Assembly: GCA_018679695.1 (NCBI GenBank)
Contig: JAHHKH010000184.1
Location: forward strand, 1 to 9,567
Length of the DNA: 9,567 nucleotides
Direction: 5' to 3'
Source: Maribacter sp.
GTDB taxonomy: Bacteria > Bacteroidota > Bacteroidia > Flavobacteriales > Flavobacteriaceae
The number at the start of each line of letters is the position of its first letter. Within the stretch, counting starts at the first letter, position 1. Below, piece after piece: positions 1 to 6,546 of the stretch. Position numbers and translations under genes: made by a program. Below the pieces are notes generated by a model. The model searched no databases. It was not told the origin of the DNA and saw only the letters and a program-made list of their open reading frames with translations.

Positions 1-63
1 CCCTTGATACCCATGTTCAAATATTCATTCTAAAAAAAAGAGGTCGACATGAACATTAAGCAT

Positions 64-95
64 AAAAAAAAGGAGCTACATTCTAGTAACTCCTT
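64..95 (-). terminator. Intrinsic terminator of the tRNA-Asn gene
   Basis: On the minus strand a 10-bp stem (arms 86-95 and 70-79, one G-T wobble) closes a 6-nt loop (80-85). It is followed at once by a run of six further T residues (plus-strand A64-A69), and the two A's at the stem base pair with T's. This is a textbook rho-independent terminator. It lies 11 bases past the 3' end of the tRNA, so it most likely ends a single-gene tRNA transcript. Confidence 0.85.
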
Positions 96-106
96 GATAA
101 TTAATG

Positions 107-180
107 CTCCCCCTCTTGGGCTCGAACCAAGGACCCTCTGATTAACAGTCAGATGCTCTAACCAACTGAGCTAAGGAGGA
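107..180 (-). tRNA. tRNA-Asn (anticodon GTT)
   Basis: The reverse complement folds as a complete 74-nt cloverleaf. The acceptor stem pairs TCCTCCT with AGGGGGA and has one G-T wobble; the discriminator base is G. The D arm reads AGCTCAGTTGGTTAGAGC. The anticodon stem TCTGA/TCAGA encloses the loop CTGTTAA, so the anticodon is GTT and reads AAC/AAT (Asn). The T stem CTTGG/CCAAG encloses TTCGAGC. The 3' CCA is not encoded (the next bases are CAT), so it must be added by the nucleotidyltransferase. The gene stands alone, with a promoter about 95 bp upstream and a terminator just downstream. All arms are intact, which argues against a pseudo-tRNA. Confidence 0.97.
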
Positions 181-213
181 GTATATCTATTTTAAAAACA
201 TTTTGACCAAAAT

Positions 214-268
214 TCCTTTGTTTTAGGGGGCCTACCCGCCGCAGGGACGCCACAGGCGTTCCAAAGGA
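214..268 (-). repeat. GC-rich, self-complementary element in the tRNA leader
   Basis: The outer arms 214-219 and 263-268 are perfectly complementary (6 bp). They enclose a very GC-rich block in otherwise AT-rich DNA. Inside, 245-251 pairs with 255-262 (7 bp with one bulged base, 3-nt loop), and the GGG and CCC tracts around 225-237 could form another short hairpin. Because the promoter at 274-308 points through it, it would be transcribed as the 5' leader of the tRNA-Asn precursor. It could be a structured leader or processing signal, or a dispersed REP-like palindromic element that landed there. The sequence shows the structure; the role is inferred. Confidence 0.5.
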
Positions 269-273
269 GGGTG

Positions 274-308
274 CAAATATAAATGTTTTTTCAAATACCC
301 CCAACAAA
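274..308 (-). promoter_or_regulatory. Bacteroidota-type promoter for tRNA-Asn
   Basis: On the minus strand a perfect -7 element TATATTTG (274-281, consensus TAnnTTTG) is preceded after 20 bp by TTG (302-304), inside a TTTGTTG repeat at 302-308. This matches the promoter of the Bacteroidota primary sigma factor. Transcription would begin near 266-269 and give the tRNA a leader of roughly 86-88 nt. Confidence 0.7.
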
Positions 309-325
309 CAAAAAGTATCTTTTTG
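309..325 (-). terminator. Possible weak terminator after the lipoprotein gene
   Basis: A perfect 7-bp inverted repeat (CAAAAAG, 3-nt loop, CTTTTTG) is followed on the minus strand by the U-rich TTTGTTTG. It lies 63 bp past the stop codon of the lipoprotein gene. The stem is almost all A-T and therefore weak, and it abuts the tRNA promoter, so read-through into the tRNA gene is possible. Confidence 0.3.
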
Positions 326-387
326 TCATTTTTATGATATTTATTAAAGGTTGGCACTAAAAATGTCCTGCACCTTATCAAGACCGA

Positions 388-1254
388 TCACTCCACCATC
401 ATCTCAAAATCTACAGTAGTCTTGTTCGCAGCGACTATAGCTACATTCTCCTTTTGTTCTTTGATATATTCCATAGCCTCTGCTGTTATGGTATAAGTTC
501 CTTCATCCAATCCTAAAACCATATAACTACCTGATTCATCTGTTGATGTGGATGTAATATGCTTTTCGCCATTCCACACACTAATCTGTGCCCCATTAAC
601 ACCGGTTACAACGTCATCGACCAATGTAATGACCCTACCTGATAAGCTACCAGCTACACTCATATTTGATCCCCGAATAACCGGAGTGAAATTAAACCCT
701 GTAATTCCAGACATACTTTCTGTATTCCCTTTGGGAATAAAAGATTTACTAACATCAAAATCCAATAAAAGATCACTGCTCAAACTACTAACAACTTCAA
801 TTGCAGGATTTACAAATACTTTAATACCCGTTTGATTACCGCTAGGAACTTTTAAATCAAAAGTAGTCCCATCTTGGAGTACCACACTACCTTCCTTAAT
901 ATAAACCCTTACCAAGTCATAGGAGCCAACTGGTACTTCCGCTTCACCCATTGCCATGGTAACACCGTTGGTCAACGTCAATAGATTTACTTTTTGTTCA
1001 CCTTCATAAAGGACCTCAAAGTTAGATTCATCTTCAATACCTTCCGATTCATCCAAGTTCTTAAGACGCGCATCTATTTTATAAATAGTGACATTAGCCT
1101 CATCTATATAGTCATAAGGAAATGGGGCATCAGTAAGCTTTACCGAAATCTTTCCATAATTTACATACTGAAGGTCATTGCCATATTTGGAACAGCCTAT
1201 AAATAAAAATATACCGGAAAATAGTACGCATAGCACGAAATAGTAGGTTTTCAT
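388..1254 (-). CDS. DUF4382 lipoprotein with carboxypeptidase-regulatory-like C-terminal domain
   Basis: The 288-aa product begins with a lipoprotein signal peptide: a hydrophobic stretch (residues 5-20) ending in LFIGC, with Cys21 as the likely lipidated residue, so it should be anchored to the inner or outer membrane. Residues about 34-193 look like the Bacteroidota DUF4382 domain, with the recognisable opening GKISVKLTDAPFPYD. Residues about 203-285 form a CarboxypepD_reg-like beta-sandwich (SGRV...GAQISV...TSTDESGSYMVLGLDEGTYTI). No catalytic residues are evident; such domains are structural or ligand-binding, and the function is unknown. The start ATG gives a good signal peptide. It lies 200 bp downstream of rseP on the same strand with no convincing terminator between, so partial co-transcription is possible. 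No clean TAnnTTTG promoter was found upstream. Confidence 0.9.
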   Translation of the reverse strand: MKTYYFVLCVLFSGIFLFIGCSKYGNDLQYVNYGKISVKLTDAPFPYDYIDEANVTIYKIDARLKNLDESEGIEDESNFEVLYEGEQKVNLLTLTNGVTMAMGEAEVPVGSYDLVRVYIKEGSVVLQDGTTFDLKVPSGNQTGIKVFVNPAIEVVSSLSSDLLLDFDVSKSFIPKGNTESMSGITGFNFTPVIRGSNMSVAGSLSGRVITLVDDVVTGVNGAQISVWNGEKHITSTSTDESGSYMVLGLDEGTYTITAEAMEYIKEQKENVAIVAANKTTVDFEMMVE

Positions 1255-1280
1255 ATGTCTATTTTAAGATAAAAGGGGTT

Positions 1281-1300
1281 ACTGAAATCTAGTTTTCAGT
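1281..1300 (-). repeat. Inverted repeat in the leader of the lipoprotein gene
   Basis: The arms ACTGAAA (1281-1287) and TTTCAGT (1294-1300) are perfectly complementary, 7 bp each, with a 6-nt loop. The repeat ends 26 bp before the lipoprotein start codon and has no following T tract on the minus strand. It may be an operator or a leader hairpin; chance is also possible. Confidence 0.3.
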
Positions 1301-1454
1301 GAATTAAGATCCTAAGTTAATTTTATGCTTTGAATATTCATGAAAATTTCGATGAACTACAGCAATCGCTTGTCAAAGAATAAAAAATTGGAACTATATA
1401 GGCATATAAAAAGCAGCTAATGAAGGTTTTAAGAACCATCCTTACTTTTAAAAG

Positions 1455-2810
1455 CTATTTAAATAACCATTTATACAAATCGTTGCCATTTGCCCATAAC
1501 AGCAAGGCAATCAAAATAAAGAAACCGATCATTTGTGCATACTCCAAAAACTTATCGCTAGGCTTACGGCCAGTGACCATTTCGTATAATAAAAAGGCTA
1601 CATGACCCCCATCCAAGGCAGGTATGGGTAGAATATTCATAAAGGCCAGAATAATCGAGATAAAAGCAGTGGTATTCCAAAATACAGGCCAGTTCCAAGT
1701 GTCGGGAAACAAGCCCCCGATCGCAGCAAAACCCCCTACTTCCTTGTATGCACCGGTATCCGGATTGAATATTTTCTTCATCCCCTTGATATAGTTATTA
1801 AGGGTATTGACCCCTTTATCAATACCGGCAGGGATCGATTCTAAAAATGAATATTTTTGGGTCCTTATTTCAAAATAACCCCTATCGGCATAATCTTGCA
1901 TGGTAAGACCACCCAATGCCACCCCTATGGTGCCCTCATCGCTGACTTTGGCATTCAAAATGGCGAGTTCACCAGATTCTCGCTTCACTGTAATTTTAAT
2001 CTCTTTTCCAATATTGGCTTCCAAAATAGGTTTAACCTCATCAACATAGCTGACCTCAGTATCATTGATTTTGATAACCTCATCCAAATCCTGAAAATCG
2101 ACTCCTTCATTCAAGGACCCTTTAGATACTTCCTTAATGATAAAGGGTTGTCTATAGGTCAAAAAACGAACCTTATCCCTATCCTCCGAAAGGGTTGCTA
2201 TAAAATCCACAGGTATATCCTGTTCAAAGGTCCTACCATCCCGAACAACAGTCATGGTTTCCCCATAGACGATTTCTGGCAGGGTGTTTCTAAAGGCTTC
2301 GATTTTTTTGCCATCAACAGCGATGATCTTATCCCCGGTCTGCACACCCAGTTTATCACCCAGCGGTTTTTCGATTACCAAAAAACCGTCCTTTAAACTT
2401 TCGGCAGGAACGTATTCATCACCATAAGCAAAAGCAAGCCCCACATAGATGATCACAGCCAAGATAAAATTGACTGTTACACCACCCAACATAATGATCA
2501 ATCGTTGCCAAGCAGGTTTGCTTCGAAACTCCCATTCCTTAGGTTCTTCCTTTAGGGCCTCGGTATCCATACTCTCATCGATCATGCCTGCTATTTTAAC
2601 ATAACCTCCTAAAGGCAGCCAACCTATACCATATACCGTTTCCCCTATTTTTTTCTTGAAAAGCGAAAATTTAATGTCAAAGAACAAATAGAATTTCTCT
2701 ACCCTGGTCTTGAATAATTTGGCAGGAATAAAATGCCCTAATTCATGAAGCACGATCAAGAACGATAGACTTAAAAAGAACTGTATGACTTGAATTAGAA
2801 TAGGACTCAT
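1455..2810 (-). CDS. rseP: RIP metalloprotease RseP (site-2 protease, M50)
   Basis: This 451-aa integral inner-membrane zinc protease cleaves membrane-embedded substrates within the bilayer; in the family the best-known substrates are anti-sigma factors. The N-terminal transmembrane helix carries HELGH (residues 22-26, zinc ligands His22 and His26, catalytic Glu23). PLGGYVK is at 66-72 and the MLGGVTVNF helix starts at 107. Two PDZ-like regions lie at about 143-205 and 222-300. The C-terminal helix holds the third zinc ligand in NILPIPALDGGH (Asp400), and a last membrane segment is at about 424-440. Length and motif order match bacterial RseP. The start ATG places the active-site helix correctly and lies about 18 nt from the predicted transcription start. 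The leader is A/T-rich with no Shine-Dalgarno site. The gene is divergent from the SCO gene. The neighbour dxr, common beside rseP in other bacteria, is absent here. Confidence 0.96.
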   Translation of the reverse strand: MSPILIQVIQFFLSLSFLIVLHELGHFIPAKLFKTRVEKFYLFFDIKFSLFKKKIGETVYGIGWLPLGGYVKIAGMIDESMDTEALKEEPKEWEFRSKPAWQRLIIMLGGVTVNFILAVIIYVGLAFAYGDEYVPAESLKDGFLVIEKPLGDKLGVQTGDKIIAVDGKKIEAFRNTLPEIVYGETMTVVRDGRTFEQDIPVDFIATLSEDRDKVRFLTYRQPFIIKEVSKGSLNEGVDFQDLDEVIKINDTEVSYVDEVKPILEANIGKEIKITVKRESGELAILNAKVSDEGTIGVALGGLTMQDYADRGYFEIRTQKYSFLESIPAGIDKGVNTLNNYIKGMKKIFNPDTGAYKEVGGFAAIGGLFPDTWNWPVFWNTTAFISIILAFMNILPIPALDGGHVAFLLYEMVTGRKPSDKFLEYAQMIGFFILIALLLWANGNDLYKWLFK

Positions 2811-2834
2811 TTATAATTTCTAAAATTGAACGAA

Positions 2835-2866
2835 CAAAAGTACACTTTTACAGGGTCTTACAAAAA
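2835..2866 (-). promoter_or_regulatory. Promoter of rseP
   Basis: A perfect -7 element TACTTTTG (2835-2842 read on the minus strand) lies 18 bp from an upstream TTTTTG (2861-2866). This fits the Bacteroidota consensus TTG-N-TAnnTTTG. The predicted start near 2828 gives an 18-20 nt leader before the rseP ATG. Confidence 0.7.
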
Positions 2867-2925
2867 GAATCTCTAATGCCGGCTAACTTTTTATGAATAT
2901 TTTAGGAGCTTGGTATTATATATTA

Positions 2926-2957
2926 TTTGAAAGCTGAATAAGACTGGTGTACCTTTG
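2926..2957 (+). promoter_or_regulatory. Promoter of the SCO gene
   Basis: TTTG (2926-2929), a 20-bp spacer and a perfect -7 element TACCTTTG (2950-2957) match the Bacteroidota primary promoter. The -7 element ends only 11 bp before the ATG, so the transcript would have a leader of roughly 4-7 nt. It is separate from the divergent rseP promoter by about 60 bp. Confidence 0.7.
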
Positions 2958-2968
2958 CCAAAAAGTAT

Positions 2969-3643
2969 ATGCGCACCTTTTTTGCCAAATACAGATTATT
3001 TGCAATTGTGTTTTCGATACTATCGATTGTAATCATGTATTTATTCTACAATGCCCTACAACCAAAAAAAACACTGACAATCTACCAACCATCAATGGTC
3101 AATGCCGAACTTGTTGATAGTACCGTACAACATATAAAAAAATACCATACCATTGCCGATTTTTCGCTGATAAACCAAAATGGAAAGACCATAACCCAAA
3201 AAGACTATTCCGGTAAAATATATATCGCCGATTTTTTCTTTACGACCTGTCCGACCATTTGCCCTGTAATGACCAAGAACATGGCTGCAATACAAGAGCA
3301 AATAATCAATGATGATGAGGTGTTATTGCTTTCCCACTCGGTTACCCCAATTATTGATTCAGTGCCCCAACTAAAAAAATACGCCCTTGAAAAAGGAGTG
3401 AACGATGCGAAATGGAATTTGGTCACTGGTGATAAAAAAGAAATATACGAACTTGCCCGTAAATCATATCTTGCCGTTAAGACCGAAGGTGATGGAGGGC
3501 CTTTTGATATGATACATACCGAAAATTTTATCCTCGTTGACAAAGAACGAAGAATACGTGGTTTTTATGATGGAACCAAAACCGAGGCTATAGATAAATT
3601 AATGGAAGATCTCGATATCCTTAAAGCTTCCTATTCCAAATAA
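2969..3643 (+). CDS. SCO1/SenC family copper chaperone
   Basis: The 224-aa protein is anchored by one N-terminal transmembrane helix (about residues 10-28), with a thioredoxin-like domain outside the inner membrane. The SCO signature is complete: FFFTTCPTICPVM provides Cys94 and Cys98 (CxxxC), and the distal copper ligand is His183 in DMIHTENFILVD. Members of the family deliver copper to the CuA site of cytochrome c oxidase or act as thiol-disulfide reductases for it. The conserved flanks ADFSLINQNGK (64-73) and the C-terminal RRIRGFYDG (194-202) support the fold. The length is normal. The ATG used is the first in frame and lies almost at the predicted transcription start. Downstream, feoA begins after 88 bp with no clear terminator between, so transcription may continue into the iron uptake genes. 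Confidence 0.94.
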   Translation: MRTFFAKYRLFAIVFSILSIVIMYLFYNALQPKKTLTIYQPSMVNAELVDSTVQHIKKYHTIADFSLINQNGKTITQKDYSGKIYIADFFFTTCPTICPVMTKNMAAIQEQIINDDEVLLLSHSVTPIIDSVPQLKKYALEKGVNDAKWNLVTGDKKEIYELARKSYLAVKTEGDGGPFDMIHTENFILVDKERRIRGFYDGTKTEAIDKLMEDLDILKASYSK

Positions 3644-3714
3644 ATTCTATAAAGATTTGCATTGATTTTATCATCTTAATTCACTTTTTTCCACTATTTT
3701 TACCCTTACTTATA

Positions 3715-3736
3715 ATCAATCTAAATAAAAATTGAT
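3715..3736 (+). promoter_or_regulatory. Possible operator overlapping the feoA start
   Basis: ATCAAT (3715-3720) and ATTGAT (3731-3736) form a perfect 6-bp inverted repeat with a 10-bp spacer; the right arm includes the TTG start codon of feoA. The position would suit an iron-responsive repressor, but the sequence is not a canonical Fur box and could be chance. No clean TAnnTTTG promoter was found in the SCO-feoA gap. Confidence 0.25.
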
Positions 3737-3968
3737 AGTCACGGTTGCAGACCTCAGACGAGGGGAACGAGGAATAATAAAGGAGTTTGTAGAGGATTTA
3801 CTGCCTATTAAGCTTCTTGAATTGGGCTGCTTACCTGGAAATGAGGTAGAATTGGTTCAAGTTGCTCCATTTAAAGACCCTTTGTATATCAATGTCAATG
3901 GATCCCATATTGCGATAAGACGATCGGTTGCCCAGCAGATCGAACTGGAAATCATCACACACGATTAG
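3732..3968 (+). CDS. feoA: FeoA, ferrous iron transport accessory protein
   Basis: This 78-aa cytoplasmic protein has an SH3-like beta-barrel fold and is thought to bind or modulate FeoB. The family pattern is clear: TVADLRRGERGIIKEF (residues 4-19), then LLELGCLPGNEVELV (28-42), then a strand-rich end with DPLYINVNGSHIAIRR (49-64). The length is typical for a stand-alone FeoA. The start is TTG: an in-frame TAA lies two codons upstream and there is no ATG near, and TTG gives the expected N-terminus. A TTG start may keep translation low relative to feoB, which begins 3 bp after the feoA stop with ATG. The two genes are clearly co-transcribed. Confidence 0.93.
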   Translation: MIVTVADLRRGERGIIKEFVEDLLPIKLLELGCLPGNEVELVQVAPFKDPLYINVNGSHIAIRRSVAQQIELEIITHD

Positions 3969-3971
3969 TCT

Positions 3972-6209
3972 ATGGGTAAACAAATAAATGTCGCACTCAT
4001 CGGCAATCCAAATACCGGTAAAACCTCTGTTTTTAATCAACTTACCGGACTTAATCAAAAAGTTGGGAACTACCCTGGAATCACCGTTGAGAAAAAGGAA
4101 GGCATTTGTAAGCTCCCTAGAGGGGTTAAGGCACATGTATTGGACTTACCCGGCACGTACAGCCTTAACACGACTTCACTGGACGAAAGCGTTGCGGTTG
4201 AACTACTCTTGAACAAAAATGATAAAGATCATCCCGATGTTGCCATCGTTATTTCCGATGTTGAAAATCTGAAGCGAAATCTATTGTTATTTACCCAGAT
4301 AAAAGATCTTAAAATCCCTACTATCCTTGTCATTAATATGTCAGATAGAATGTCTAGAAAGGGTATCAGCCTGGATATTGAAAAACTCGAGCAAAGACTT
4401 GATACCAAAATTGCCTTGGTCAGCACAAGACGTCAAACAGGGATTGATAGACTTAAGGAGTTAATTGCCGATTATAAAAATTTATCTGTTACTCCAAATG
4501 TAGATACAACGGTGATTGATCCTGAATATTTTGACCGCTTAAGAGAGGCATTCCCGAAAGAGGATCTTTACAAACTTTGGCTGGTTATTACCCAGGATGT
4601 TAATTTTATGCCCATCGAGAAAACCTTGATCAAAGATTCGGCTTCCTTTGCTACGAAAACCAAATCAGAACTTAAGCGATTACAGCAAAAAGAGACGATC
4701 ATTAGATATCAATTCATCAATTCAATACTAAAGGAAGCTTATAAGGTCGATGCCAATGCAGCCAAAGGTTTAAAGGCAACTCTTGACAAAATATTGACCC
4801 ATAAGATCTTTGGATATCTTATATTCTTCGTCATTCTACTTACCATATTTCAGGCGATTTATGATTGGAGTAGTGTTCCGATGGATTTTATCGATGAGTC
4901 TTTTGCCGCTGCAAGTGAATGGGTCAAAAACTCATTACCTGCCGGAACATTGACCAATTTAATCGCTGAAGGTGTACTTTCAGGAATTGGGGGTATCGTT
5001 ATTTTCATACCGCAGATTGCATTCTTGTTTTTATTCATCTCCTTATTGGAAGAATCAGGGTATATGAGCAGGGTGGTGTTTTTAATGGATCGGGTAATGC
5101 GCCCTTTTGGATTGAGCGGTAAGAGTATAGTGCCTCTGATTTCCGGAACGGCCTGCGCCATACCGGCGGTCATGGCTACCCGTAACATTGAAAATTGGAA
5201 AGAGCGGTTGATCACCATTCTGGTGACTCCTTTTACCACTTGTTCGGCAAGGCTACCGGTTTACCTAATTATTATTGCTTTGGTAATTCCTGAAGGCCGT
5301 TTTTTAGGACTGGGCTACCAGGCCTTGACCTTAATGCTCCTTTATTTGATAGGATTTGGTGCGGCAATAATTTCGGCAATGGTACTCAACAAGGTGTTGA
5401 AAATCAAAAGTCGAACCTTCTTTGTTGTTGAGATGCCTAGCTATAAACTTCCCTTATTAAAGAATGTGGCCTATACCGTGTGGGAAAAAACAAAGAGCTT
5501 TGTTTTCGGTGCAGGAAAAATAATCTTGGCGATATCGATTATTTTATGGTTTTTAGGATCCAATGGCATCTCTGATAATTACAATAATGCAGAATCGATT
5601 ATTGAAAATAAAATTAGTTCGGAAGGGTTGTCGGCCTACAATCAAAAAGGAATCGAAGATGAATTGGCAGCCTATCAAAATGCATTGCAAGACAATATGA
5701 CCAAACAGGTTTACCTCATTGATTCAAATCAAGCAACAGATTCCATAAACCTCTTCAAGGCCAAATTGTACCAAAGAGCCAAAAACCAGGAAATCGCAAG
5801 TTTTAAGCTCGAAAACTCGTATATAGGCAATATGGGCAAAGCCATTGAGCCTTTGGTAAAGCCTTTAGGATATGACTGGAAGATTGGTATTGCCTTGATT
5901 ACGTCATTTGCGGCCCGTGAAGTTTTTGTTAGCACACTGGCAACGATCTACAGTGTTGGCAGTGATGAGGAGGATACCATAAAACACCGCATGGCCGCGG
6001 AAGTCAATGAGGATAATAAAAAACCGCTATTCAACTTAGCCTCTGGCATATCACTTCTCTTATTCTATGCATTTGCAATGCAGTGCATGAGTACTTTGGC
6101 CATTGTTAAGCGGGAGACCAATTCGTGGAAATGGCCAATAGCCCAACTCGTTTTTATGAGTCTTTTTGCTTATATTGTAGCACTTATTGCTTATCAAATA
6201 CTTAAATAA
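3972..6209 (+). CDS. feoB: FeoB, ferrous iron transporter
   Basis: The 745-aa inner-membrane Fe(II) transporter has an N-terminal G domain: G1 GNPNTGKTS (11-19), switch I with Thr38 in GNYPGITVE, G3 DLPG (58-61), G4 NMSD (122-125) and G5 in STRRQTG (151-157). A helical spacer (about 175-270) follows, then the membrane core from about 280. Gate region 1 is GKSIVPLISGTACAIP (383-398, Cys395), followed by TTCSARLPVY (422-431, Cys424). Gate 2 contains FAAREVFVSTLATIY (646-660). Cys705 in AMQCMSTLA completes the three conserved membrane cysteines. A hydrophilic stretch of about 85 residues (531-617) lies between membrane segments, rich in Asn, Gln and Glu. It is intact, follows feoA by 3 bp, and its TAA abuts the ATG of the next small gene. 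Confidence 0.97.
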   Translation: MGKQINVALIGNPNTGKTSVFNQLTGLNQKVGNYPGITVEKKEGICKLPRGVKAHVLDLPGTYSLNTTSLDESVAVELLLNKNDKDHPDVAIVISDVENLKRNLLLFTQIKDLKIPTILVINMSDRMSRKGISLDIEKLEQRLDTKIALVSTRRQTGIDRLKELIADYKNLSVTPNVDTTVIDPEYFDRLREAFPKEDLYKLWLVITQDVNFMPIEKTLIKDSASFATKTKSELKRLQQKETIIRYQFINSILKEAYKVDANAAKGLKATLDKILTHKIFGYLIFFVILLTIFQAIYDWSSVPMDFIDESFAAASEWVKNSLPAGTLTNLIAEGVLSGIGGIVIFIPQIAFLFLFISLLEESGYMSRVVFLMDRVMRPFGLSGKSIVPLISGTACAIPAVMATRNIENWKERLITILVTPFTTCSARLPVYLIIIALVIPEGRFLGLGYQALTLMLLYLIGFGAAIISAMVLNKVLKIKSRTFFVVEMPSYKLPLLKNVAYTVWEKTKSFVFGAGKIILAISIILWFLGSNGISDNYNNAESIIENKISSEGLSAYNQKGIEDELAAYQNALQDNMTKQVYLIDSNQATDSINLFKAKLYQRAKNQEIASFKLENSYIGNMGKAIEPLVKPLGYDWKIGIALITSFAAREVFVSTLATIYSVGSDEEDTIKHRMAAEVNEDNKKPLFNLASGISLLLFYAFAMQCMSTLAIVKRETNSWKWPIAQLVFMSLFAYIVALIAYQILK

Positions 6210-6359
6210 ATGGTTCTTTTTCAAGAAATAATGGTTTATATCATCTTATTGATAGCAATCGGCTTTATCGTGAAGAAATTCTTTTTGCCGCAATCCCTTT
6301 TTTCCTCTAAAAAAGAACCCTCCAAAGTCTGTGGCCAAAAAGATTGTGGTTGCCGCTGA
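6210..6359 (+). CDS. FeoB-associated Cys-rich membrane peptide
   Basis: The 49-codon gene starts with ATG on the base directly after the feoB TAA. The peptide has one hydrophobic helix (about residues 7-21, MVYIILLIAIGFIV), a short basic/Ser linker (KKFF...SSKKEPSK) and a Cys-rich tail VCGQKDCGCR with Cys41, Cys46 and Cys48. This architecture and position match the family known as FeoB-associated Cys-rich membrane proteins, whose exact role is unsettled; metal binding or stabilising FeoB are proposals. A second in-frame ATG at residue 8 would also give a 42-aa product. The contiguous TAA-ATG arrangement suggests translational coupling with feoB. The product would sit in the inner membrane, with the positive-inside rule favouring a cytoplasmic Cys tail (inference). 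An antisense reading frame over this region is judged a shadow. Confidence 0.88.
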   Translation: MVLFQEIMVYIILLIAIGFIVKKFFLPQSLFSSKKEPSKVCGQKDCGCR

Positions 6360-6546
6360 CATCCTGTCCTGGCTAAAAGTAAACCATCAATCCTATTATC
6401 CTGTAACAATACTTCTTCATGGTCGTCTAGTTCATTGCAGGCCATTCCTCTTAAAAAAATGATAATTCTGTCCTAAAAAAAATTAAAATAGGACGGGCAT
6501 ACATATAACTATGCTTTAGTTTGTTTGTACTAATCAATGACACATC
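6360..6546. other. Gene-free stretch after the feo genes
   Basis: No convincing coding sequence is visible in these 187 bp. They contain an inverted repeat GTCCTA (6470-6475) / TAGGAC (6489-6494) with a 13-nt A-rich spacer, and a 5-bp repeat GCATA/TATGC just downstream. Neither is followed by a T tract, so there is no clear terminator for the feo transcript. TTAGTTTG (6516-6523), 24 bp before the next gene's start, has one mismatch to the -7 consensus and no matching upstream element, so the next gene's promoter is uncertain. Confidence 0.5.

Noticed and set aside
1..14. Possible start of a minus-strand gene at the left edge (ATG at 12-14, with a near -7 element AATATTTG just upstream)
   Set aside because: Only four codons are visible, the -7 element has a mismatch and no upstream TTG box was found. 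The evidence is too thin to call a gene.
1374..1382. TATTCTTTG considered as a -7 element for the lipoprotein gene
   Set aside because: The spacing inside the element is one base too long (TAnnnTTTG) and there is no TTG box about 19-20 bp upstream.
1338..1439. 33-codon minus-strand frame between rseP and the lipoprotein gene
   Set aside because: It starts with ATG 16 bp after the rseP stop and has a hydrophobic middle, but it is short and Cys/Ser/Phe/Tyr-heavy in the way random AT-rich frames are. There is no independent support for it.
1857..2396. 179-aa plus-strand open frame antisense to rseP
   Set aside because: It lies wholly inside rseP, whose motifs are complete from end to end. The antisense product has no recognisable domain and is best explained as a shadow frame.
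6236..6445. 69-aa minus-strand open frame over the end of the feo region
   Set aside because: It is antisense to the Cys-rich FeoB-associated gene, which has the family motif, the expected location and contact with the feoB stop. The minus frame shows no recognisable domain or promoter.
6470..6494. Inverted repeat GTCCTA/TAGGAC considered as the feo terminator
   Set aside because: The stem is only 6 bp with a 13-nt loop, and no T tract follows it on either strand, so it does not meet the criteria for an intrinsic terminator.
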